From Heligmosomoides polygyrus polygyrus (taxonomy: Eukaryota; Nematoda; Chromadorea; Rhabditida; Heligmosomidae): 64,000 bases of DNA. A program made the translations under genes and the position numbers. Shown here one piece after another: positions 11,144-22,346 of the stretch (position 1 is its first letter; every line of letters starts with the position of its first letter). A model generated the notes under the pieces. It had not been told where the DNA came from. It ran no database searches and saw nothing but the letters and a program-made list of their open reading frames with translations. The stretch lies in assembly GCA_947396885.1 (NCBI GenBank), contig OX377203.1:24617253-24681252 (forward strand). The letters are read 5' to 3'.

Positions 11144-11851
11144 TTAGATGTGCTACTCAGCGAGACGTCCACCTGACCGCTCACGACGGGTGTAGTTAGC
11201 GAACTCTGCATGAAAATATGTTCTTTGTTCCTGAGTACTTGAACGTCAAAATTTACTACGGCATCGCACTGTCGGCACGGGCACACGTGCTGTATGTCTC
11301 GTGCTTAGGAAAGATGGCAAATGGTTTTGCTGTAAGTGGATCGCGAGCTGAATGGTGACCGACATTGCTTCTTAAGTGAGAGGCCAGCAGCTAAGCAAAG
11401 CGGGACTTCCCGCTGCTGCCAGATCCTGGTTCCGCTTTCCCAGCACTTGGTTGGTATTCGTGAAGGAACAGGAGGCTGGGCGACCGCAGGTAGATTTGCA
11501 GTACAGATGGTAAACGCAATAAATTCAACATTAATCTTCAAACGTAAACATAAATGTTTAACAGTACACAAAGGACGACATCAATCATGAAAACAAGAAC
11601 AACAAACACACTGAATAACATATAAAACTTGTCACAATTTTTAAAAATTCACCAAAATAAACGCGAAGAAAGAACAGTGTAGACTTCACTGGCAGGTACA
11701 GTTTGGAAGAAGCGTTGTATGAACATGCACGAATGCAGCTTTATGACACTTCATCGTCTTTTTTATTACTTTTCATTAACACTTTTCTCATGCATTCACC
11801 TGCGAGCGCGACGGATTGCTGGCTTGATATGCTGCCAGCCCAGACCCGGGG
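11144..11851. repeat. Repeat X copy 1, left part (split by the BEL/Pao insertion)
   Basis: Nearly identical to 59855-60560 from GATGTGCTACTCAGCG onward. It continues on the far side of the BEL/Pao element at 19013-19166, up to the N gap. The family is unidentified; short minus-strand frames exist but have no recognised domain. Confidence 0.85.
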
Positions 11852-12391
11852 TGTCGTGGTTCCCACGATTAAAGGGGGCCCAGGTCACAACACGCGCATG
11901 GTCCTGGCAGGATACGGTACCGTTATCCCATGCGCGCACATCAATAAATTTGGGCCCCAGATCTTCGGCTTCCGCGCGGCTCCGCGACCGGCTCCCGTCT
12001 CCGCCAGCGGCATCCGCCGCCGTCAGCAGCCTTCCGCCGCCACCAACGACCTCCCGTCGACCCGGCCCCCCTCCACGACCCTGGGTAACTGGGACTTGTG
12101 GCCGGCAACACGTAGGTTGTCAGAATTGTTTTTTTTTATGCTGTGTCGATGTCATTAAAGCTGCGAAGGCCTCTAGTCCGCGGTTTGTTACCCAACACGT
12201 GGAGCGTGTCTATATTTATTATCCGTCAACTGGGTCAGCAACAATAAGGGTCACGATGCCACTGGGGGACGCCTCAGTGGTATCGTGACTAGTCACCGTG
12301 CCGTCTCCCCCCTTCTCAAAGGTAGGGCCTACCCCGCAGCGCAGAAGAGCCAGCGCGCAAGCGCCAAATAAAAGTGGGGGACGGCACGACA
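11852..12391 (+). repeat. 5' LTR of the BEL/Pao element
   Basis: 540 bp, TGTCGTGG...GGCACGACA. The sequence GCGCCAAATAAAAG near the 3' end could be a poly(A) signal region. The downstream sequence TGGTGCATCGGACTGG (12392-12407) is the expected position of a tRNA primer-binding site. Confidence 0.92.
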
Positions 12392-12407
12392 TGGTGCATC
12401 GGACTGG
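12392..12407 (+). promoter_or_regulatory. Candidate tRNA primer-binding site
   Basis: TGGTGCATCGGACTGG follows the 5' LTR without spacing and begins with TGG, complementary to a tRNA CCA end. The primer tRNA is not assigned. Confidence 0.55.
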
Positions 12408-13115
12408 ACTTCAGTACAGAGAAATCTGTACTGGGGTTTAGTGATCGAACCTCGTCGCGCTAGCAAGGGTACTAGTAATACCGCACGCTGCTGTTGTGGT
12501 TAGGAGCTGATGCCGCAGTAGCGCACATACGCTATAACTGGAGCAAATGCCTTCCGTATACCTATGGGTCGTAGTTGTGCACCATGGTCGATCGAGTGGC
12601 ACGACCAGACGTGGAAACGGCATCGCACCTGTGGCGTTCCCAGGGCATTGCCAGCACCTCTACAACGCACTCCAGCCTCGAGGATAGGGTACGCAGAAGC
12701 CCACCACAATGGGTCAGGCGCTCCTCAAGCAGCAAGTCGCGATCGCAAGGAAGCATGCAAAGGGATTGGGAGTCCCAACCGCAACTTCGCCCTCCACTTC
12801 GCTCCTTGGCTTTAGCTGAAGGGTGTGCGTTATACGTGCACATTAAGCCAATACCGAAGCTCTAGTTATATTCTAGTCTCTCTGCAGCCAGTCCACCCTT
12901 TATAATGCACATGTTCACGTTCACGCGTCCATAAATAACATCGCATTTCATGTATCACATTCTTCGACATTACGGATTGGCCCCACGTGTCTCCGCATTT
13001 CGTATACACCTCGGGTAGCCTCTGGCCAAGGTCTGCCTGGGGCACAAATACAATGCCTCACACGTTCTCCCTTTTAGATTGGGTAATAGCGGTACCACCT
13101 CCCGCAGTAGTCATA

Positions 13116-14165
13116 ATGCCATCAATCTCCACAGTTAAGTCCAAACTTACTAAGGCGTGTAACACCTTGAAGGCGGTCACAGGTAAGTTCGACACCCACT
13201 TGTTCCACTTCATCGATCCTGCCTCAGTATCGTATCATGACCAACTCCAGGCACGTCGTAAAGACCTTGCGGCTTCCTTACAGGAAATTCGATCCGCTAC
13301 TGAAGCGGTTCTACAGTGTCGTAAGGAATATCTCGCGGTCGCGGTAGACAGTGGAACGGACGAGACATCTCGCGAGAGTTACTTGCGTGACTCACATGTG
13401 GATGATGCAGTGGTAGAAGCTGAGACCATTACGGCAACCGCCCAGGCCCACCTCGATGAGGTGAATGGACTAATCAATACTCTCCGCGCAGCGGAACCTG
13501 CAACAATTTCTGAGTCGGTCCCGGCGCACGAAGACCATACACCATCAGCTTCCGCCACCGCGCCAACCTCAGACACTACTCGACCAGCGTTCCATGTTCC
13601 GCCACATCATTATGTCTCCTCATCACCTATTTCAAGTCTACTATTCGCACCTACCAATACCACCTATTCTGCACAGGTGCCCACTGCTACGCCTATTCAG
13701 CTAGGTAAGCTTGAGTTAGACCCATTCTATGGTGATATTACGCAGTTTTACACATTTTGGTGTTCATTTGAGCTCGCGGTACATAACGATCCTAATATCA
13801 ATCCGGTCCACAAGTACCTATATTTGAAAAGTTTACTCAAAGGCGACGCGCAGATTGTGTTGCAAGATCTTGATCCGGGGCGTCCCAACTATAATCAGCT
13901 GGTCAGCCTATTACATAAACGTTTCAACCGCCCACATAAAACTAGGGCAACATTACATAAACAGCTCCAGCAACTTCCTCAGTCACGAAGCTCAGGATCA
14001 GACCTTCGCAACACATGGTTCCGCATTTCAGGAATTTTGCATGGTCTTCGCCAATATGAAGACTTCAAGACGGTATTACCACTCTTGACCTTGTCAAGAG
14101 TAAATTTCCGTCAGACATCCGTCAAAAACTGCATGATGTTGAGTTTCAGCAGCATCAGATTTTAA
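13116..14165 (+). pseudogene. BEL/Pao gag, DUF1759-type
   Basis: The open frame extends upstream to 12987. The ATG at 13116 begins MPSISTVKSKLTKACN, a plausible gag N-terminus. About residues 195-310 form the gag core (LGKLELDPFYGDITQFYTFW, then LKGDAQIVLQDL and ALHKQLQQLP-like words) typical of Pao-family gag proteins. The frame is lost near 14085: the next frame reads LVKSKFPSDIRQKLHD, and translation then resumes at 14179. Gag would form the retroelement particle. As it stands it is broken at its C-terminal end. Confidence 0.85.
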
Positions 14166-14178
14166 TATCGATCAGATC

Positions 14179-15507
14179 ATGCAACAACTCGATCTCATCA
14201 TCGCATCACGTGAAAAGTACGAAGACTCATGCACACTCAGCGAAAGTTTATCGATCCAGGTACATACTCATACACCCATTCCATCACGCACACCGAGTCC
14301 AATTAATTCGAACAGTGTCACCAGACCATGTTGTTTCTGTGATTCAACTGATCATGTTTCAACTCGTTGCCACTTAGATATTTTGCCAGTCGTACGTCGT
14401 AAGTTGGTGAAAACGCAGGGTCTTTGCTGGAAGTGCCTCACTAGCGGTCATACAACAGGCTCCTGCAATTGGTCATCTTGTCGTCGTTGCGGAGCATCTC
14501 ATCACGAGATGCTCTGCGAGGACGCAGTTCAAAAACGTTCTACATATCGCACTCCCAGCAGAGATCGTCGCGAGCACCACAGTCGACGTGAGGACCATCG
14601 ACATCGTTATCGTTCACCACGCAACAACTACGCGTCGCGCAGCCCATCCCACGATTCCTCTCGTAGACATTATTCGCCGTACAATGACCGTTCAAGATCG
14701 AGTTCGCGAAGCCGCTACGATTACGGTAGGTTTCATGGAAGTTATTCGTCGTATCGCTACAATTCGCCATCGTCACGGGTCTCATTTTCGCCAGTCAGGG
14801 ACCGTAACAGGTCGTCAAGACGTCGTGATGATTCGCCGTACCCGTATCGGCGTCAGAGCTCACGCACTGACCCCGACACGAGGCACGTGCAGTTTTGCGA
14901 TGCAAATTACTACATTCAGCAGCGTTCATCAAATTCGTCTCTCATGTTCTTTAAGACTATAGCTGCGCACTGTGACTCCGGACGATTCGAAGAAGTAGTG
15001 TTGCTTCTCGATTCTGGAGCACAGAAAAGTTTTATAGTAAACAGCACCGCGAAACGATTAGGCTTAGTTCCAGTTGATCCCAAACCATGCACCTTCGTTT
15101 CCTTTGGCGAGTACTCTATTACAGAAACAACAGGTACAGTTGATGTCAAGCTCATCGAGGCTACTGGCAACATCTTTCAGGTGAAACTTCTCAACAGAGA
15201 AGTCATCACCCTAGAACAGACTCCTTTGCGTTTGTCTGAAGAAGACATCCACTTCATTCATACGCATGGTTCACAGCTGCCCACATGCCAAGATGTCTCT
15301 GTGGTTCTAGACATTTTGATCGGTATCGATCATTACTGGGACGTACTTTCCCCGGAGGCTCCAATCTCCCTCCCGTCGGGCTTGGTCCTAAGTCATGCGT
15401 GCTTGGGACAGTTGTTTCAGGAAGCTCGATTTTTCGGTTATCGCAGGAACCAGAGACCCACAACGCCTTTACAGCGACAGCAGTATCCGATGACAGCAGC
15501 GCAGTAG
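14179..15507 (+). pseudogene. BEL/Pao zinc-knuckle and aspartic protease segment
   Basis: The first part carries cysteine clusters CCFCDSTDH...C and CWKCLTSGHTTGSC / CRRCGASHHEMLC, nucleic-acid-binding knuckles. An Arg/Ser-rich stretch follows (about residues 115-225). The retropepsin region has VVLLLDSGAQKSF with the catalytic DSG. Pre-RT sequence continues in another frame (15285-15638, ERLWSLDSLGI), so a frameshift separates protease from RT. Confidence 0.85.
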
Positions 15508-15639
15508 AACGTCTATGGTCCCTGGACAGCTTAGGTATATTAGATGATCACGACCCCACCGCAGACGGTAAGTTAAATGAATATCTGTTAGAAGACTTTT
15601 TTCGCACCGCACAACTTATTGATGGTTTATCCACGTGAA

Positions 15640-16714
15640 ATTTCCGTAGAAAGATCCGAAGCCGACACTTAAGGATAATAAGCGTGTTGCCTACTGCCGT
15701 TTGTTAGACCAATTTCAACGTTTAAGTAAGACCGCACTTTGGCCACAGTACATCAAGTCCATTGACGACCATCTCACCGCCGGATTCATCGAGGAAGTTG
15801 ATGAATATGTATTCGATGATCCGCGTGTGTATTATATCCCACATCAAGCGGTGATTAAGGAGTCGTCATCTACCACCAAGTTGCGCATAGTCTTTGACGC
15901 ATCTTCGAGGGCGAGGGACGCATGTAGTCTGAATGACTGCCTTCATCAGGGACCCACACTCCTTCCGGAGCTTGTTGGGATCCTTTTGAGGGCCCGACTG
16001 CATCGTTTTCTCCTAATCGCAGATGTGGAAAAGGCCTTTCATCAGGTTCGGCTCCAACATACCGAACGTGATGCTACGTGTTTCCTTTGGCTTCAAGACC
16101 CGTGGTTACCACCAACATCATTCAATCTTCGCATCTTCCGCTTTACGCGTGTACCATTCGGTATCAACGCGTCTCCATTCTTGCTGTCTGCATCAATTCA
16201 ATTTTACCTTCGTCATCAAGCTAACCACCTGAGCAACGAGATCATTCGTAATACATACGTTGATAACGTTGTTCTGGGAGCAGCTTCGAATGACGAAGCG
16301 CTGCAAAAATATCACGCTCTCAAAACCACTTTCAACTCTATGCATATGAATCTCAGAGAATTCGTAAGCAATTCTCATGTCGTCAATCTCAATATCGCAC
16401 CGGCAGATCGCGCCTCAAATCCATCCGATGAAACTTTACTAGGCATTCACTGGCTTTATAGTCCAGATTGGCTAGTAATTCCTATCAAAACTCTTAAAAC
16501 CACCGTCAATTCAAAACGCACGGCCTTGCGCGCACTAGCCTCGACTTTCGATCCGCTCGGTCTATTGACCCCTTTCTTCACACCTATCAAGATCTTTATA
16601 CAAGACCTCTGGGGCCAAAATCTGGGCTGGGATACACCCTTTACGCAGCAGCAGGGCCAGCAGCGGTCGAAGCTAATGCCTTGCAACATCCATTGCCTCA
16701 CATATCTAGATTAG
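15640..16714 (+). pseudogene. BEL/Pao reverse transcriptase
   Basis: RT core with KLRIVFDASSRA, LLIADVEKAFHQV (first catalytic Asp), FGINASPFLL, then TYVDNVVLG where the usual YVDD box reads YVDN. A TAG interrupts the linker near 15653. The frame runs from about 15701 and shifts near 16680 into RNase H. It would copy element RNA if intact; the second Asp of the box is missing or family-specific. Confidence 0.88.
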
Positions 16715-17271
16715 TCATGCCTGCCAATACTCGGCCCAACTCATATCACCTCTGCGTATTTGCCGGCGCATCACAACGAGTATACACGTGTTGCGCCTAC
16801 TTGGTCACGCATTCGCCAGCAGCAGGTACATCCCAGCTCGTCATGGCTAAGTCGCATCTCAATTCGACTAAGTCACTGACGATACCACGCGCAGAGCTCT
16901 TGGCAATTCTCATCAGTGTCCGTATGACACAATATCTTCTTCAGATGGACATCAATATCACTGCTATACACCTATTTTCTGACTCCTTAATTGCATTACA
17001 TTGGGTCCATACGAAGAGAGAGCTCAAACCTTTGTCAAAAATAGAGTATCAGCGATCGAAAAGATTGTCGACACGTTTCGAGATCGTAACATTCACGTTC
17101 AGTTTCGTCACGTCGTGTCACAGGACAACCCGGCAGACCACGCCACGCACGGTCTCGCAACGAACGATGCCAATGGCAGTAGCTGGTGGACTGGCCCTCA
17201 TTTTTGCTGCACGATCCATCACGGTGGCCAGATTCACATGTCGACTTCGATGTCCCGCCCAGCGACAATGA
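16715..17271 (+). pseudogene. BEL/Pao RNase H region, frameshifted
   Basis: IPRAELLAILISVRM and LFSDSLIALHWV are RNase H-like motifs with the acidic Glu and Asp. A shift near 17040 moves the frame to IEKIVDTFRDRN and SQDNPADHATHGL (17001-17270), which normally precede the integrase. The zinc-binding HHCC and DDE core of integrase do not follow. Confidence 0.8.
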
Positions 17272-17722
17272 GGTTACATCTGAATTCGCTTTTGCAGTCA
17301 TCGAAGATTACCTTGCCGCACTACGAGATCGACACCAAGAGCACGCCCGGACATCACGGTCCACGACTCTCACGCCGAATCTCGGAGATACAGTTATCCT
17401 CGCTGACGATAAACTTCCGAGAGGCCATTGGCCGTATGGTCTCGTAAGCAAGTTAGTTGTCAGCAATGATCACAACGTCCGTTCGGCCGAAGTCCGTACG
17501 TCTGGTGGCAAGTCACTTATTCGATCTATATCACACCTTATTCCGCTCGAACTTAATGCATACGACTATCTTTCCAATCTAGATACTCGTTCTGAATCTT
17601 TGAGCGCAAGCAATACCAGGTCGATTCATGATCAATTAAGTCCAACGCCAGATTCAACACCACCACGCGTTCAGCCATCCCGACGCGCAAAGTCGATGCA
17701 TAAGTTTATCCGTTCCAGTTAG
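17272..17722 (+). pseudogene. BEL/Pao C-terminal domain (after the missing integrase)
   Basis: The frame reads RDRHQEHARTSRS, GDTVILADDKLPRGHWPYG and SLIRSISHLIPLEL, matching the domain that follows integrase in Pao-type polyproteins. The RNase H-end sequence runs into it within about 30 residues, so the whole integrase catalytic core has been deleted. Stop at 17720-17722. Confidence 0.8.
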
Positions 17723-18466
17723 TCAATAACCACATCCTTGTTAGCGTGATCGACCCCTTTTCAGTCATGGCAGATGTGTTCGTTGTTCTATTGTTCGCAG
17801 TTGCAGTCCTGTGGGCCGGAGGGCACTATCGTGCTGAAGCATGGGGAATGGGGGCTTAGCCTTTCGCATCGACCCGGGAGTCTACCCTTTTTTTTGTCGA
17901 ACCCGCCTCGATTTTGCACTTGAACTGAGGCTAAAACCTCAGCCAAAATCCCCGAACGCACAGGCAAAACTGTGCATCCAAAACGAGCCTCCAGCATGTT
18001 TCTTCGACGTCAACATTCATCAATTCGACCGCTCGACAACATCGTGACAACGTCAAAGCTCGTCTTCAACAGTTCGACAACATCATGACAACGACCGACC
18101 AGCCGTACCAGCAACTGCACGCCATGACTCGATTCGACACATCTCATACTCTGTATTTGTGATTTAGCCTTCGCATTTGTTGTTCTAACTCGTAGGCCCT
18201 CTCAATATCGCCAGCACCGTCGTTCCCCCTCCCCCCCCCCCCAGTCGGTCACATAGGCCATTCTCACGTGTCTTCGGCATTGCCCCGCACTCCGTCAGCC
18301 TGTCCCGCACTAGGTAGGGTAGGGATTTTTAAGTGACATGTTCTTTGTTGTTGTTTTTGTACTAGTCTAGGTAAGAACGGGATCACCCCATGCTGCAACT
18401 CGCCTACGACACGCCGGTCTTCAACATCAACGACGTCGCCATCTTCGTCACCGTCGCCGCCCCCAG

Positions 18467-19012
18467 TGTCGTCGTGGTTCCCACGATTAAAGGGGGCCCA
18501 GGTCACAACACGCGCATGGTCCCGGCAGGATACGGTACCGTTATCCCATGCGCGCACATCAATAAATTTGGGCCCCAGATCTTCGGCTTCCGCCCGGCTC
18601 CGCGACCGGCTCCCGTCTCCGCCAGCGGCATCCGCCGCCGTCAGCAGCCTTCCGCCGCCACCAACGACCTCCCGTCGACCCGGCCCCCTCCACGACCCTG
18701 GGTAACTGGGGCTTGTGGCCGGCAACACGGTAGGTCGTCAGAATTGTTGTTTTTTTTTATGCTGTGTCGATGTCATTAAAGCTGCGAAGGCCTCTAGTCC
18801 GCGGTTTGTTACCCAACACGTGGAGCGTGTCTATATTTATTATCCGTCAACTGGGTCAGCAACAATGAGGGTCACGATGCCACTGGGGGATGCCTAAGTG
18901 GTATCGTGATTAGTCGCCGTGCCGTCTCCCCCCTTCTCAAAGGTAGGGCCTACCCCGCAGCGCAGAAGAGCCAGCGCGCAAGCGCCAAATAAAAGTGGGG
19001 GACGGCACGACA
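18467..19012 (+). repeat. 3' LTR of the BEL/Pao element
   Basis: Aligns with the 5' LTR with few differences (for example GGATGCC for GGACGCC and small indels near the start). It ends GGCACGACA and is followed by the CGGGG duplication. Confidence 0.92.
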
Positions 19013-19166
19013 CGGGGACCAAAGTTTGCCCTTGCCGACGCGGATCGTGGGAGCGGTCACCAGAAGTTTCTCGATCACAACGATTTTAAGCTCGATTACA
19101 TCATTTGCGCCTAGGCCGGAGGACGTGATGGAGGCTCCAGCGGCTGTCCTTCGATGCAAAGTAACA
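19013..19166. repeat. Repeat X copy 1, right part
   Basis: GGGACCAAAG...CAAAGTAAC matches 60555-60702 of the uninterrupted copy. It runs into the assembly gap. Confidence 0.85.
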
Positions 19167-19366
19167 NNNNNNNNNNNNNNNNNNNNNNNNNNNNNNNNNN
19201 NNNNNNNNNNNNNNNNNNNNNNNNNNNNNNNNNNNNNNNNNNNNNNNNNNNNNNNNNNNNNNNNNNNNNNNNNNNNNNNNNNNNNNNNNNNNNNNNNNNN
19301 NNNNNNNNNNNNNNNNNNNNNNNNNNNNNNNNNNNNNNNNNNNNNNNNNNNNNNNNNNNNNNNNNN
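19167..19366. other. Assembly gap (200 N)
   Basis: Exactly 200 N bases. It removes the true 5' end of the Penelope-like element and the right edge of repeat X copy 1. Confidence 1.
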
Positions 19367-19557
19367 GAACTCTCTCTCTATTGGTCCTATCTACTAAATG
19401 TGGCACTGAACTTAGTAGGGTTGAGTAGACATTTGGTGGGATAACTTCTTATTGATTTGGTCCCTTTCAGGCTCTGAAGAAGGCGATCTCGCCGAAACGT
19501 TGGCCAGTAAATAAATCCGTCTACCAACCTCGTGTAGAGCTCAACACGCACAACAGC
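19367..19557 (+). repeat. 5' pLTR of PLE 1 (left-truncated by gap)
   Basis: Matches 22347-22537. It contains CCCTTTCAGG, a possible splice acceptor, then CTGAAGA...GAAAC (19474-19498), the hammerhead-like core. Confidence 0.9.
19470..19505 (+). ncRNA. Hammerhead ribozyme-like motif in the 5' pLTR
   Basis: Core CTGAAGA at 19474-19480, helix II GGCG/CGCC around ATCT, GAAA at 19494-19497, then CGTT. Helix I can form between GGCT (before the core) and GGCC (after GTT). Helix III is reduced to about two pairs with no loop, as reported for minimal hammerheads in Penelope-like elements. Self-cleavage would be after GTT. Confidence 0.6.
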
Positions 19558-19565
19558 AATTCACA

Positions 19566-20402
19566 ATGCCGAGGTTCATTGAGAGTCGATCATGGCGACT
19601 ACTACGCGACGTGCCAGCTCGCTACTTTCGACTCGTCAAGGAAGCTTTATCGCTAAGACAAAAGATCGTCTTAGCGCGACAAGCGGTCCTCTTCCTCCGA
19701 CGATGCCTCAGGAATGGAGTGATCCCGAATTTCATCGCAAGGAAACGGCTCCACGACATCTGTGGCAAACCACAGAACGACCACCGTCTGAGAGAAATCG
19801 AACTTCGTCTCCTCCGCGCTGCACTACGCACGAAGCAAGATCTGTTGCTTTCCATGTTACGTAAGTGTGTAGCCAAAGAGCAGTATTGTATGAAGTTTTT
19901 GGAGGGGCGCCTATGGAAAAGGATCGTGGAGGGGTCCAAGTCGATTTGTGAGTCTATCCGATCTAATGTCAAGGCATCCCTACAGAAGAAGTTCGGTGAT
20001 CTCATTAGTAGATCGCGTGGCCGAGAACAGGGTCTGTCCGGTGCGGTGCCTGGCGGTGGCACCCCTGAGCAACCGGTGGTTGCCGCAGAGCAGTCGGGGA
20101 AACGGGCACGTAGAGTAACCGTTATGGGCAATTTCCCCTTGTCCGAGAACGCGCTTTCGGTCCTAGAACTGGGTCCCAGCTTTTCTCCTTCCCAACCTAT
20201 CTCCACTACTTTCATGCGCAAGGTTATATGCGGCCTTCATGAGCTACAAGATCGACTCCGTCAAAGGGCTAGGACAGAATCCCCAAGCCCAACCCCAACA
20301 ACAGCAAGTCAGGGCAATACCCGCGATTCCTTTCCCCCAAACGCACTTCAGACAGCAGGAACCCAATATCCATGCGGATATAAATTTCCGCCTATTTGCT
20401 GA
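19566..20402 (+). pseudogene. PLE 1 N-terminal coding region
   Basis: A basic, helix-rich frame of 278 codons starting MPRFIESRSWRLL. Residues about 190-235 (GNFPLSENALSVLELGPSFS) match the conserved segment that precedes RT in PLEs. The RT frame begins in another phase by about 20270, so a frameshift joins them. Probably one polyprotein originally. Confidence 0.75.
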
Positions 20403-21627
20403 TGAAGTTTTCAGGGTCCTCAGGCACTATCGTACGCAGTCTCAGCAATCCAACCTTTCGGGGTCACAGGTTGCTGGTATCAAAGAGGTTCGCGACCTTG
20501 TCAAATCTAAAGCCATAAGGCTTTCTGTTAGTGACAAGGGCGGGGAGTTCGTTGTAATTCCCAGCAATCTGGATAAGGCTATAACGGAGTGCCACCTTGG
20601 GGATATGTCACTTTACCGCACGTCTTCTGTAAAGGAATTCCAGGCACAGTATCGGAGACTTTACAGAACGTGGGTAAGGGAGGCCAATTTGGCTGGGTTA
20701 GGCCCAGCTGTGATTAGCCGCCTTAAAACTGAGGCACCGAACTGTCCGGTCTTGTATTTGCTTATCAAGACCCACAAGTTCTCATCATCCGACGACGCGG
20801 CCTCAGTCGACCCATCTGCAATTAAGGTCAGGCCAATCATCAGCTGTGTGGGTGGCACTACGGACAAAATAGGATGGCTGGTCAATTCTGTTCTAGCTCA
20901 ACTTCTTAGGTTTATTCCTGCCCACCTCACAAACACAAAAATGTTCCTTGAGAGCCTCCAAGGGACAAACCTTAGCTCCTCCTGTGTAATGGAGTCATTC
21001 GACGTTACGGCACTATACACCAACGTCTCGAACGACTCCGCTATGGAAGCAGTTTTCGCGCTTCTCAACCAGCATGCAGGTGCGATCAACATGTACGGGT
21101 TCTCCATTAATCAGGTGATGATACTACTGAAGGAGTATCTCGCCTGCAATGTCTTCAGGTGGTCGGGCAAGTACTTCGCCCAAACAAGAGGGCTGGCCAT
21201 GGGACAACGCCTAGCACCAACGCTCGCCATAGCCTTCATGTCTAAGATCGAAGCACCGGTGCTATCTCGGCTCCCCCTTTTGTACTGCAGATACGTGGAT
21301 GACTGTTTCATCATATGCTCTACGCAGGATGAAATGGACAGATGTTTCGAGATAATGAACAGCCAGTCCGACTACATTAGTCTCACGAGGGAAACGCCTT
21401 GTGGAAACTGGCTTCCCTTCCTGAACGTCCTGGTACAGCTAACAGGAAGGAGGTACATTACTAAATGGTACCGCAAACCAAGTAATAAAAACATCATAGT
21501 CCACAGTCAGTCGGCCCACCCCAGCCAGAAAAAGAAGGCAGTCGTAAGAAGCATGTTTCGCACGGCAGCTAGCGTCTGCACAGGAGAAAATGAGCGCAGG
21601 GATCTCTCAAAATGGCCCAGGAGATAG
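20239..21627 (+). CDS. PLE 1 reverse transcriptase
   Basis: Uninterrupted 462-codon frame. Visible motifs are IKTHK, KVRPIIS, SFDVTALYTNV (first catalytic Asp), GLAMGQRLAPTLA, RYVDDCFII (catalytic box), WLPFLNVLV and ITKWYRKPSN (PLE thumb). The RT core is intact. The frame ends in WPRR and the endonuclease continues in the +1 frame from 21612. RT copies element RNA at a nicked or telomeric target. Confidence 0.88.
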   Translation: MSYKIDSVKGLGQNPQAQPQQQQVRAIPAIPFPQTHFRQQEPNIHADINFRLFADEVFRVLRHYRTQSQQSNLSGSQVAGIKEVRDLVKSKAIRLSVSDKGGEFVVIPSNLDKAITECHLGDMSLYRTSSVKEFQAQYRRLYRTWVREANLAGLGPAVISRLKTEAPNCPVLYLLIKTHKFSSSDDAASVDPSAIKVRPIISCVGGTTDKIGWLVNSVLAQLLRFIPAHLTNTKMFLESLQGTNLSSSCVMESFDVTALYTNVSNDSAMEAVFALLNQHAGAINMYGFSINQVMILLKEYLACNVFRWSGKYFAQTRGLAMGQRLAPTLAIAFMSKIEAPVLSRLPLLYCRYVDDCFIICSTQDEMDRCFEIMNSQSDYISLTRETPCGNWLPFLNVLVQLTGRRYITKWYRKPSNKNIIVHSQSAHPSQKKKAVVRSMFRTAASVCTGENERRDLSKWPRR

Positions 21628-22259
21628 CTATGCAAAATGGCTATGCTCTCCAAAAACCTCCGCGGAAATTCAGGGCGGGAAGGATATCAGAAAACGGCGC
21701 TGGACCATTATCTAAAATTCCATTTTTAGTGCCGTTTATCTCCGATGAAGTGAGCACTTCCATTCGGAAGTGTCTGAGGAGATCGGGGTTGGACAGCTCA
21801 GTTACTGTTGTGGATCTTCCACCCAGTAATCTGAAGCAACAGCTAATTCGAAACCGCCTTTATGATCGTTTCTGCGGCACGCCTAATTGTGTGGTCTGAA
21901 CAGGTGGTAAGGAAGGTGACTACACCGTATCTGGTGTGGTTTATCTGATTTCATGCCAATCCTGCGGAGCAGAATACATCGGGGAAACTGGACGTCCTTT
22001 CCATGTGAGGATCAAGGAGCATCTCGACGGGAAGGAAAAGCTAAGAGCCTCGACTGCTCTAGGCTATCATAGGCTTCATTGCCATGAAGGGGAGGACTTT
22101 GAGGTCAAGGTGGAGATTCTGGGGCACGAGGTTCAAACATCCGCGCGCAAAGCCCTTGAGGCATTCTGGATATACTCCAGAGACCCCAAGGTCAACCGGA
22201 AGGGGGAGTGCCTATATATAACGCGAGAACTCAAGCCCTACCTCAGACTCGCATTTTGA
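21612..22259 (+). pseudogene. PLE 1 linker and GIY-YIG endonuclease, one internal stop
   Basis: The frame from 21612 ends at TGA 21897-21899, after a CGTPNCVV cysteine motif. It resumes in the same frame: GVVYLISCQSCGAEYIGET (the GIY-YIG core), then RIKEHLDG, KALEAFWIYSRDPKVNRKG and stop 22257-22259. The TGA probably replaces a Cys codon of the linker. The catalytic Tyr, Arg and Glu positions look present. The domain nicks target DNA in EN(+) PLEs. Confidence 0.85.
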
Positions 22260-22346
22260 ACTGGGGTAGCTGCTGTCCCACACCCCTCGTCTGTCCTGCG
22301 CTGCTTCCATTGGTCCCTCGGTGGACTACGGTCAGGTACGGCACTC

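Larger units (their letters stand above)
11852..19012 (+). mobile_element. BEL/Pao LTR retrotransposon, 7.16 kb, defective
   Basis: Two LTRs, 11852-12391 and 18467-19012, are highly similar and bounded by TGTCGTG/CACGACA. A perfect 5-bp target duplication CGGGG lies at 11847-11851 and 19013-19017. Gag (DUF1759-type), zinc knuckles, aspartic protease (DSGA), reverse transcriptase, RNase H and the C-terminal domain of Pao polyproteins occur in the BEL/Pao order. The integrase core is absent, and frameshifts plus at least one stop break the frame. The uninterrupted target repeat is present at about 60550. Confidence 0.95.

Noticed and set aside
12562..12865. Overlapping frames on both strands between the 5' LTR and gag
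   Set aside because: GC-rich leader of the BEL/Pao element; several overlapping frames in all phases with no motif.
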